Notes under the pieces: model-generated | Told to the model about the DNA's origin: nothing | Seen by the model: the letters and a program-made list of their open reading frames with translations, nothing else | The model's database searches: none | Assembly: GCF_005889725.1 (NCBI RefSeq) | Contig: NZ_VCKX01000004.1 | Span: forward strand, 51,950-115,949 | Direction: 5' to 3' | From: Nonomuraea zeae | Lineage (GTDB): Bacteria > Actinomycetota > Actinomycetes > Streptosporangiales > Streptosporangiaceae | DNA length: 64,000 nt | Shown here: one piece after another, positions 7,780 to 15,238 of the stretch | Layout of the letters: every line of letters begins with the position of its first letter | Numbering within the stretch: the stretch's first letter is position 1 | Program-made: the position numbers and the translations under genes

Positions 7780-8444
7780 GCGAGAACCTCACCAGCAGGG
7801 CGACGCGGGCGCTGCTGATGTGCGGCATGGTCGCCGGCCCGCTCTACATCGTCGTGGTCCTGCTGCAGATGCTCACCAGGGACGGGTTCGACATCAGCCG
7901 GTACCCGGCCAGCATGCTGAGCAACGGTGACCAGGGATGGATTCAGATCGCCAACTTCGCGGTCAGCGGCCTGCTGTTCGTGGCGGGAGCGGTCGGCCTG
8001 CACCGGGCTCGTGGTCCGGCGGGCTGGGGCGGCGCCTGGGGGCCGCGGCTGGTCGGCGTCTTCGGCGCCGGGATGGTCGCCGCCGCCTTCTTCTCCGCCG
8101 ATCCTGCCGACGGCTTCCCGCCGGGGACGCCTGTCGGCCCGCCCACGAGCATGAGCACGCCCGGGATGGTGCACTTCCTCGTCTCCGGGGTCGCCTTCCT
8201 CGCGCTGATCGCCGCGTGTTTCGCGTTCGGCCGGCGGTTCGCGGCGGCCGGTCGCCGCGGCTGGGCTGCCTTCAGCATGGTGACCGGCGCGCTCTTCCTG
8301 GCGGCCTGGATCTCGCTCTTCGCGATGCAGGGCTCCCGGGTGGTCAATGTCGCCTTCGCCCTCGCCATCGCGCTCGTCCTGGTGTGGACGTCGCTCCTGG
8401 CTGCGTACCGGCTGACTCGGCCCGGCGTGGCGGCACCGGCCTGA
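7776..8444 (+). CDS. DUF998 family membrane protein
   Basis: The 222-residue protein has about six transmembrane segments. It has the DUF998 pattern of a first helix followed by a loop ending in FDISRYPASMLSNGD, then paired helices. A GAGAGGAAC ribosome site precedes the ATG at 7776, and the start overlaps the stop of the SRPBCC remnant. Longer upstream frames are rejected because they lack coding character. The role is unknown; related proteins often sit beside ArsR and SRPBCC genes, as the remnants here suggest. Confidence 0.8.
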   Translation: MSENLTSRATRALLMCGMVAGPLYIVVVLLQMLTRDGFDISRYPASMLSNGDQGWIQIANFAVSGLLFVAGAVGLHRARGPAGWGGAWGPRLVGVFGAGMVAAAFFSADPADGFPPGTPVGPPTSMSTPGMVHFLVSGVAFLALIAACFAFGRRFAAAGRRGWAAFSMVTGALFLAAWISLFAMQGSRVVNVAFALAIALVLVWTSLLAAYRLTRPGVAAPA

Positions 8445-8997
8445 CCTTCGGCATGAGCCACCGGACACTGGACCGGATCACACCCTTGTCACATGACCTC
8501 CACACGGCGTTCATGACCGTCCCGATGGTGGCTCGCGCAGCGGGCGTGAGGATCTCATGGTCCGATCGGTGAGCTCATAACTGGTTGCCGCCCGTCGAAG
8601 CTCCCAGACTGGGCCTTGATCGCAGTCCCCGCGCCGAGGAGATGTCATGGTCAGGAGTCCCTGGAGCTCAGTTGCTCGTCCTCGGCACGTCCCACCTCCG
8701 TGACTCGCTGTGCCGGGGAGATTCGCCGGGCCTCGAAGTAGGCGAGCCGGCGCCGAGGGCAGCCCGGTCGGTTCGGCGATCTCGCCGGCGCTCAGCGCAA
8801 CCGGCGGTTCGTGTTTTTGAGCCCCGCACAAGCCCACCAAGCCCTGGCCCAGGCCGCCTGCCGCTCGATTGACGTGGCGTTCCGGCCGCCGCCCGCGCTG
8901 TTTGTAGTGACTCTGTAGGGAGTCTCTGGCGGCGGCTCCCATCCTTGATCACAGAGGGCGCCACCAGTGCGCCCCCTGAGGAACCTGGGAGTTCGCC
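8445..8997. other. Long gap before the peptide operon, no gene
   Basis: About 550 bases contain no convincing coding frame. A minus-strand frame includes ALSAGEIAEPTGLP near 8750-8800, like a broken helix-turn-helix, but its surroundings lack coding character. The last 50 bases should hold the promoter and ribosome site of the peptide gene at 8998. No clear -10/-35 pair can be called. Confidence 0.5.
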
Positions 8998-9075
8998 ATG
9001 GCCAAGACCGCCCGTCGTTACGCCAAGTACGCCATCAGCACCCTGTCCAGCGCCATCTTCGTGCTGCAGGTCTGA
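8998..9075 (+). CDS. Tiny peptide gene, candidate precursor or signal peptide
   Basis: A 25-codon gene has a good ribosome site (TGGGAG at 8986-8991, six bases before the ATG). Third positions are almost all G or C, as in real genes here. The peptide begins MAKTARRYAKY, with four basic residues in the first ten, and ends in a hydrophobic stretch (SSAIFVLQV). It is therefore a small membrane-active or signal-sequence-like peptide. It has no cysteine. It sits directly upstream of an adenylate-forming enzyme and a presenilin-like membrane protein, separated by a perfect hairpin. A role as precursor of a modified or cleaved peptide is inference from context. Confidence 0.6.
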   Translation: MAKTARRYAKYAISTLSSAIFVLQV

Positions 9076-9090
9076 CGACGATCGAGTGCG

Positions 9091-9114
9091 CCCCCGGGAG
9101 CCTGCTCCCGGGGG
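9091..9114 (+). promoter_or_regulatory. Perfect hairpin between peptide gene and synthetase gene
   Basis: CCCCCGGGAG (9091-9100) and CTCCCGGGGG (9105-9114) form a perfect 10 bp stem with loop CCTG, 15 bases after the peptide stop. There is no T run, and the next gene's ribosome site follows 12 bases later. It could attenuate readthrough or stabilise the short peptide message so that the peptide is made in excess of the enzymes. Confidence 0.6.
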
Positions 9115-9139
9115 ACACCCACGACGGGAGGAATGCGGC

Positions 9140-10540
9140 GTGTTCGGCACCGCGGTACGCCAGCTTGGTTACGCCTGGTCGATGATGTCGGGGCGCAGGT
9201 TCCGGTTGCGGGACGTGAACACGCTGGTCGACGACATGCGGGAGACCCTGGAGACGTTCGGCTCGCCCGGCGAGGGCGCCGACGACCTGATCGCGGGCAA
9301 CGACCCTGAGCTCCAGGAGGACCTCACCCGGCGGCGGCTGCGGCGCACGGTGGCCCACGCGGCGGCGGAGAGCCCTTACTACCGGCGGTGGTTCGCGGAG
9401 CACGGGGTGGACCCGGCCTCGATCACCCCGCAGACCTTGTCCTCGATCACCCCCACCTTCAAGGCCGACCTGCGCGGCAGGCCGGCGGCGTTCGTCTCCG
9501 ACCGGGCCACGCCGTCCGTGCTCGCGCACACGACGGGCACGACGGGCACGCCGACGCTCGTGTGGTTCTCCGCGTACGAGATCGAGCTGATGTCGTCCTT
9601 GTCGGCTCTCGGGCTCATGATGGCCGGGAACGTGCGCCCGGACGACGTCTGGGCCAACGCGAGCAGCTCGCGCTCCGTGGCACAGATCCTCACCGAGCGG
9701 GCCGTCACCCGTACCGGGGCGGCGTTCGCGCACCTGGGCACCATCGACCCGGCCGCCACGCTCGACCGGCTGGCCACTCCCCTCCATGTTCCCGGCAAAC
9801 GCCCGCAGATCTCTCATCTCAACCTGGCGGCCTCCTACCTCGCGGCACTCGTGCAGGAGGCCGAGCGGGGCGGCTGGCGGGCCGGCGACTTCGCGCTGAC
9901 CACCATCTGGTCCGGCGGCGAGGTGCTCACCGACGCGCTGCGCGAGCGGGCGGAGCGCGCGTTCGGGGCCGAGGTCCGCGACGGGTACGCCATGACCGAG
10001 ATCGCCCCGGTGTCCGGCCGCGTCTGCCCCGACGGCCACCTGCACCTGCCCGTCGATCAGGGCCTGGTCGAAATACTCGACCCCGGCACCCTGGCCCCCG
10101 CCGCTCCCGGTGAGGTCGGCACGATCGTGGTGACGCCGTACTCGGCCTTCCGCGACACCACGCTCCTGCTCAGGTACGTCACCGGCGACCTCGTCAAGGT
10201 CCTGCCCGAGGAGGAGACGCCGGCGTGCGCGCTGGCAGCCCTGCCCGCCACCTCGCGGGTGCTCGGCCGCAGGTCGCCCGGCGGACTCACCACGCGTGAC
10301 GTGCTGGACCTGCTGCAGGCCGAGCACGCGCTGCCGCTGCCCACCCGGTACGCCCTGGAGGGCACGATCCTGTACGTCGTCGCGGGCAAGGGCGAGCAGG
10401 GCCTGCTCGGCCGGCTGGAGGAGCGCGCGCACGGGCTGCCCCTGACCGGCATCGTCCTGGTCGAGACCGCCGAGGACCTGCCCGCGCCCTGCCGGCTCCG
10501 CGCGGACCTGCTGGAGTTCAGCTTCGAGCGAGGACTGTGA
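9140..10540 (+). CDS. PaaK/CapK-like adenylate-forming enzyme
   Basis: The 466-residue protein has the core motifs of the phenylacetate-CoA ligase/CapK branch of the ANL superfamily: TTGTTG (131-136) for the ATP phosphates, SGGE (258-261), GYAMTE (282-287) and YVTGD (346-350). An N-terminal region of about 70 residues precedes the conserved SPYYRRWF. No carrier protein or thioesterase is nearby, so the acyl acceptor is unknown. The GTG at 9140 is chosen because GGGAGGA lies seven bases upstream; in-frame ATGs at 9182 and 9185 have none. Its stop overlaps the next gene. It may activate a carboxylate for attachment to the upstream peptide, or the peptide itself. That is inference. Confidence 0.85.
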   Translation: MFGTAVRQLGYAWSMMSGRRFRLRDVNTLVDDMRETLETFGSPGEGADDLIAGNDPELQEDLTRRRLRRTVAHAAAESPYYRRWFAEHGVDPASITPQTLSSITPTFKADLRGRPAAFVSDRATPSVLAHTTGTTGTPTLVWFSAYEIELMSSLSALGLMMAGNVRPDDVWANASSSRSVAQILTERAVTRTGAAFAHLGTIDPAATLDRLATPLHVPGKRPQISHLNLAASYLAALVQEAERGGWRAGDFALTTIWSGGEVLTDALRERAERAFGAEVRDGYAMTEIAPVSGRVCPDGHLHLPVDQGLVEILDPGTLAPAAPGEVGTIVVTPYSAFRDTTLLLRYVTGDLVKVLPEEETPACALAALPATSRVLGRRSPGGLTTRDVLDLLQAEHALPLPTRYALEGTILYVVAGKGEQGLLGRLEERAHGLPLTGIVLVETAEDLPAPCRLRADLLEFSFERGL

Positions 10541-11511
10541 TGATCCCGTACGTGCTCGCCCTGTACGCCCTCGTCGCTCTGACCGTGGCTCTCACCGCCG
10601 CGTACCTGGGCCGCTACGTCATGCCCAGACCGCCGGTCGGCCGGATGGTGGGCACCGATGTCGCGGTCATGGTGGGGGCGCTGGTCGTGATGCCGTTCGC
10701 GTACCTGCACGTGCCCGCCGGCGTGGTCGTGTCGGTCTTCGGGCTCGTGATCCTGACGTTGGCCCAGCTCACTCTCGCCCCCGTGCTGGGCGGCCGGTGG
10801 GCCATGCTCGCCGCCCTGCTCCTGTGCGCCGCCGACGTCACCGCCTACGCGCTGGGCTGGCCGGCCGCGCTCCTCGTGATCAACGACGCCCTGCTGATCC
10901 TGCTCGTCGTCGGCGTGGTGAACCTGTGGACACAGGCGGCGATCACGCCCGCGCAGGTGGCCGCGCTGGCCGCCGCCCTCACCCTGTACGACACGCTGGC
11001 CACCGGGCTGACGTCGCTCACCGTCGACTTCGTCCAGCGCATGCGGGGGCTGCCGTTCGCGCCCGTACTGGCCACCTCCTACGGCGAGAATCCCGCCCTC
11101 ATCGGCCTCGGCGACTGCCTGATGTTGTCGATCTGGCCGGTGGTGGCGCTGCGGGCGTACGGGAAGGCGGCCGCGTGGTGCGCCGCCGGCCTGGAAGCCG
11201 TCCTGCTGGCCGTGTCCATCGCCCTCGTCCTGTCCAGTGGCCGGCCGCTGCCGCTGCTGACCTTGCTCGGACCGCTGATCTTCCTCCAGTGGGTGTACTG
11301 GCGGCGCCGGCAGGCCCTCAGGGCTCCGGCGCCGGCCCGGCCCGAGGTGGATCGGGCGCTGGAGGTCGCCGCCGCGCCCGCCGGGGTGTGGGCCGCCCTG
11401 TCGCCCGATGGCCTGCTGCTCGCCGAAGGTGCCACACCGGGGCTGGCGCGCAAGGAGGCCCGGCTGGCGGGAGCGGAAAGCGTGCCGGTCGTGTGGCGGC
11501 TCAGCGAATAG
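10540..11511 (+). CDS. Presenilin-like GxGD intramembrane protease candidate
   Basis: The protein of about 323 residues has about eight or nine hydrophobic segments and a hydrophilic tail of some 70 residues. Counting from the GTG at 10537, it has LYD at 150-152 in one helix and GLGD at 190-193 in the next. A Pro-Leu-Leu (239-241) lies in a later helix, where presenilin and signal peptide peptidase carry PAL. These are the two catalytic aspartates and the third motif of family A22 aspartyl proteases. The ATG shares its first base with the TGA of the synthetase gene, so translation is coupled. It would cleave peptides within the membrane. The small hydrophobic peptide two genes upstream is the obvious candidate substrate. 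The family call rests on short motifs. Confidence 0.7.
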   Translation: MIPYVLALYALVALTVALTAAYLGRYVMPRPPVGRMVGTDVAVMVGALVVMPFAYLHVPAGVVVSVFGLVILTLAQLTLAPVLGGRWAMLAALLLCAADVTAYALGWPAALLVINDALLILLVVGVVNLWTQAAITPAQVAALAAALTLYDTLATGLTSLTVDFVQRMRGLPFAPVLATSYGENPALIGLGDCLMLSIWPVVALRAYGKAAAWCAAGLEAVLLAVSIALVLSSGRPLPLLTLLGPLIFLQWVYWRRRQALRAPAPARPEVDRALEVAAAPAGVWAALSPDGLLLAEGATPGLARKEARLAGAESVPVVWRLSE

Positions 11512-11553
11512 CCGTCGGGGGTCGGGGGTTCGGGGGTCGGGCAAGGGATTCGA

Positions 11554-14500
11554 TCAGCCCGCCAGATATTCGGCCACCTGCCGCCCCTCGGCCGCGTCGC
11601 CGAACAGGGCGAGGGAGCCGCGCCACGCCGCCACCGACTCCTCGTGCCGCCCGAGCAGGGCGTGGGCCCGGCCCAGCTCCCTGAGCGTGCGGGCGCGCCA
11701 CACCGAAGGCCCGTCGCCGCCGAGCCGTTCCAGCGCGGCCCGCAGGTGCGAAAGCGCCCGGCCGGGCTCGCCCTGGCGCAGGCGTACCACGCCGAGGGTG
11801 TGCCCGGCCAGCGCCTCGCCCAGGGTGTCGCCGCACTCCACGAACAGCCGGAGGCTCGCCGCCAGCGCCTCGGCCGCCTCGTCGAACCGGCCCAGCGCAC
11901 CCAGCGCCTCACCCAGCCGGCGCAGCACCTTGCTCATCTCCATGCGATCGCCGAGCGCCTTGGCCGTCAGCAGGCTCTCCCGGTAGCGGACGACGGCCTC
12001 GGCCGTCTCGCCCTGCTGGTAGAGGGCGGTGCCGAGGCCGCGCAGCAGGTTGCCGCGAATGGCGTAGTCGTCCTTCTCGGTCACCTCCAGCCGCGCCCTG
12101 GCGATCTCCACGGCCCGCCCGTGCTCACCGCGCTCGACGTGGATCCACACAGGCCAGGTCCACGCGTACGCCAGCCCGGCGGCATCGCCACAGGCGCCCA
12201 GCAGGTCGAGGCAGGTGTACGCGTCGGCCAGCGCCTCGTCCAACCGGCCCATCCCGTGCCGCGCGGCGGCCCTGACGACCAGCGCGTACGCCGCTCCATG
12301 CCGGTCTCCCGCCCGGCCGAACTCCGCCAGGAGCTCGCCGCACATGGCGTCGGCCCGCGGGAACCGGCCCCATTCGATCTCCACCGTGGCCAGCAGCAGC
12401 CGAGCCCGCAACGCGGCGCGCCCACCGTCCAGCCCGATCACGATCCGCTGGACCCGCTCGGCGTCGGCCAGGAAGCGATCCATGATCAAATAGCCGGTGA
12501 GGTGGTGGGCCAGCTCGGCGGCGGCCTCGTTCAGGCCCAGGTCGGCGGCGGTGCTGAGGGCGAGCAGCAGCGTACGCCGCTCGGCCGCCAGCCACGCCGC
12601 GCTTACCCGTACGTCGGGCGCCGGCCCCTCCTCCGGCTCGCGCTCGTACGGCGGGGCCAGCAGAATCGGCAGGCGACGCGTGGCGGCCCGGGTACGCCGC
12701 AGACACTCCAGCACGTGCCGGGTGAGCGCCGCACGCCGACCCCCGGGGGTCTCCTCCGCCTCCGCCCGCTCCCGCGCGTACACCCGCAGCAGGTCGTGCA
12801 GCCGGTAGCGGGGCTGCCCGGCCCCGTCCACCTCGGTCGAGGTGAGCATGCCCCGCGCGACCAGCGTCTCCAACGCCGCATCCGCCTCCAGCGCGGCCAC
12901 CCCGGGCATCTCCGCATCATCGGGCAGCCCGCTTTCCGGGGCGGGTGCTCTGAGGAGGGCCGCGACCGACCACTCCGCCACGCTGTCCAGCCCGGCCAGG
13001 CCCAGCAGCCGGAACGCGCGCCGGGCCGGCTGCGGCAGTGCCGCGTAGCTCGGCTCGAACGTCGCGCGCACGTCCAGCCCGCCGACGACCAGCTCGTCCA
13101 GGCCCCGTCCGGCCAGCCGGGTGGCGAACTCGCTGACGGGCCAGACCGGCCGGGTGGCCAGGCGGGCGCCGGCGACTCTGATGGCCAGCGGCAGGCGGCC
13201 GCAGGAACGCAGGATCTGCTCGGCCGCGCCGGGCGCCGACCCGATGCGGTCCGGGCCCGCCACGCGTTCCAGCAGCAGCCTGGCGTCCTTCTCGTCAGGG
13301 AGGTCGAGCGTGAGCCGGACGGCGCCCTCGAGGGCGGGCAGCCCGGAGCGGGAGGTCACCAGGACGGCGCCGCGTGCGGTGCCGGGCAGCAGGTGGCGGA
13401 GCTGGTCCTCCTCGACCGCGTCGTCCAGCACGAGGAGCACCGCCCTGTCGGCCAGCCGCTGACGCAGCAGCCCCGCGCGCTCCTCGACCGGGGCGGGGAT
13501 GAGCGCGCCGTCGAGGCCGAGCGAGCGCAGCAGCACGTCCAGCAGCTCGCCGGGCTCCCGGGGGCCGCGCGCGTCCCGTCCGAGCCGGACGAAGAGCTGC
13601 CCGTCGGGGTAGTCGGCTCGCAACAGGTGCGCCAGCCGTACGGCGAGGGTGGTCTTGCCCACGCCGGGCAGGCCGGACACGACCACGATGGGCGGGCTGA
13701 GCCGATCCGCGCCCGCTCGCAGCAGCCCCAGCAGCTCGGCGATCTCCTCCGCACGCCCGACGAAGTCCGCGGTGTCCGCGGGTAACTGGCACAACCCCCG
13801 GAACGCCACCGGCCGCGCGTCCGGTACGACGTCCGCGAAGGGCGGCACGCCGTGCCGGGCGGCTTCCCCGGGCAGCTGCACTGCGTGCCGGCCGGTATCC
13901 CTGGACAGCAGCGGCGAGTGGCGGTCGGCGTCGCCGGAGAGCAGTGCGGCGTGCAGGTGGCGCAGCTCCGGGCCCGGCTCGATGCCCAGCTCGGCCACCA
14001 GCAGCTCACGCGCCTCGCGGATGGCGTCGAGGGCCTCGTCCCGCCGCCCGCTCCGGTGCAGGGCGACCACGAGCTGCTCCCGTAACCGCTCACGCAGCGG
14101 GTGGGCGGCGACGAGGGTACGCAGTTCGGCGACGAGGTCGTCGTGGCCGAGCGCGAGCCGTACGTCGATCCACTCCGATCTGGACACCGCCAGGTGCTCC
14201 TCCAGCTCGGTGATCCGCGGCGCCACGGCCCCGCTGAGCGGCACGTCCTCGGCCGGGGTGCCGCGCCACAAGGCGACCGCGGCCGCGTACTCCCGCTCGG
14301 CCGCCACCAGGTCACCGTCCACCCGCTCCTTGCGCGCCCGGCGTGCGCCCTCCTCGAACACCAGCAGATCCAGCCGCTCCGGCGGGACCTCGCAGGCATA
14401 CCCCGACCCCTCGGTCCCCAGCCACAGGCCGCTGCCCTCCAGTGAGCGGCGGAGCTGATGGACGTAGGTCTGGACGTTGGCGACGGCCGAGCGGGGCGGG

Positions 14501-14652
14501 TCGTCCCAGAGGGCGTCGATCAGGCGTTCCGTGGAGACGGTCGCGTTCGGGTGGAGCAGCAGGACCGCGATCACGGCCCGCTGCTTGCGGCTGAGGCGGA
14601 TCCGGCCGCCGGGACCGTTGAGGCGAATGGTGCCCAGGATCGCGAAGTCCAC
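11554..14652 (-). CDS. AfsR-like SARP regulator with NB-ARC ATPase and TPR domains
   Basis: The protein of about 1032 residues starts with an OmpR-type winged helix (1-80). A BTAD domain follows (to about 240), then an NB-ARC/STAND ATPase (Walker A GLPGVGKTT at 327-335, VLLVLDD as Walker B) and a TPR-rich C-terminal third. This is the architecture of Streptomyces AfsR. The GTG at 14652 is preferred over the GTG at 14715 because GAGGGAGG precedes it and the protein then starts right at the domain (VDFAILG). It is convergent with the peptide/synthetase/protease genes and ends 42 bases from them. Control of that unit is plausible but unproven. Confidence 0.9.
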   Translation of the reverse strand: MDFAILGTIRLNGPGGRIRLSRKQRAVIAVLLLHPNATVSTERLIDALWDDPPRSAVANVQTYVHQLRRSLEGSGLWLGTEGSGYACEVPPERLDLLVFEEGARRARKERVDGDLVAAEREYAAAVALWRGTPAEDVPLSGAVAPRITELEEHLAVSRSEWIDVRLALGHDDLVAELRTLVAAHPLRERLREQLVVALHRSGRRDEALDAIREARELLVAELGIEPGPELRHLHAALLSGDADRHSPLLSRDTGRHAVQLPGEAARHGVPPFADVVPDARPVAFRGLCQLPADTADFVGRAEEIAELLGLLRAGADRLSPPIVVVSGLPGVGKTTLAVRLAHLLRADYPDGQLFVRLGRDARGPREPGELLDVLLRSLGLDGALIPAPVEERAGLLRQRLADRAVLLVLDDAVEEDQLRHLLPGTARGAVLVTSRSGLPALEGAVRLTLDLPDEKDARLLLERVAGPDRIGSAPGAAEQILRSCGRLPLAIRVAGARLATRPVWPVSEFATRLAGRGLDELVVGGLDVRATFEPSYAALPQPARRAFRLLGLAGLDSVAEWSVAALLRAPAPESGLPDDAEMPGVAALEADAALETLVARGMLTSTEVDGAGQPRYRLHDLLRVYARERAEAEETPGGRRAALTRHVLECLRRTRAATRRLPILLAPPYEREPEEGPAPDVRVSAAWLAAERRTLLLALSTAADLGLNEAAAELAHHLTGYLIMDRFLADAERVQRIVIGLDGGRAALRARLLLATVEIEWGRFPRADAMCGELLAEFGRAGDRHGAAYALVVRAAARHGMGRLDEALADAYTCLDLLGACGDAAGLAYAWTWPVWIHVERGEHGRAVEIARARLEVTEKDDYAIRGNLLRGLGTALYQQGETAEAVVRYRESLLTAKALGDRMEMSKVLRRLGEALGALGRFDEAAEALAASLRLFVECGDTLGEALAGHTLGVVRLRQGEPGRALSHLRAALERLGGDGPSVWRARTLRELGRAHALLGRHEESVAAWRGSLALFGDAAEGRQVAEYLAG

Positions 14653-14842
14653 CGGCCCTCCCTCGTGCGCGATCGGGATGATCAGCTTTCCGGAAGGAAG
14701 TACACCCCTGGTCACGCCCGTTTGACAAGCACGGCAAGCCGATCGGCCAGCGATGGCCCCCCGGCCGCGACAATGATCTTACCCACCTGGGAACCCGCCT
14801 CCGCGCCCCGGCCGGGCGCCACCGGGCCGTTGGCTGCGCGGC

Positions 14843-15118
14843 TCAGTCGCCGCCGAAGTCGCCCCCGCCGCGGCCGAAATCCCCGCCGGCACCGCCCCCG
14901 AAGTCCGGTGGCTGTCTCCGGACCTCCCGCTGGATCTGCTCGTGCCTTCGCTGCATCTGCTTCCAGGACTTCCGGTCGATCGTCGGCGGCCGGTCCTTCC
15001 AGCCGTCGTTGCTCGGCTTGGGGATCCCCCGCCACCCGGGATGCTCATCGCTGTCCCCGTCCGAGCCGAGCAGGTGAACGAACGCGATGACAATCGCTAT
15101 GACCAGCAGGGCTTCCAC
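14843..15118 (-). CDS. Small single-pass membrane protein with Gly-rich tail
   Basis: The 91-residue protein has an N-terminal membrane helix (EALLVIAIVIAFVHLL), a charged middle and a tail of GG/GD repeats. The GTG at 15118 has CCAGGGAGT upstream, better than the ATG at 15151. No family was recognised. It lies downstream of the kinase-WD40 gene on the same strand, 120 bases away, so it may be co-transcribed. A role in the cell envelope is likely from topology only. Confidence 0.55.
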   Translation of the reverse strand: MEALLVIAIVIAFVHLLGSDGDSDEHPGWRGIPKPSNDGWKDRPPTIDRKSWKQMQRRHEQIQREVRRQPPDFGGGAGGDFGRGGGDFGGD

Positions 15119-15238
15119 GGGCGACTCCCTGGACCGCGTCTGTCGTGGCAATCTTCAGTTCAGAGTGCCGTTCTGCGTCGTGCCCGGCAACCCTGCGGGT
15201 TGAGCGACGAGCACCGCCGATGCAGCCCTGTGCCGCCC

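Noticed and set aside
8511..8942. A 143-codon minus-strand frame with an HTH-like piece
   Set aside because: Only 15 residues look like an HTH; the rest is random-like and there is no ribosome site.
11644..13785. A 713-codon plus-strand frame inside the AfsR-like gene
   Set aside because: Arg/Gln/Gly-rich shadow of a protein with complete winged-helix, BTAD and ATPase motifs on the other strand.
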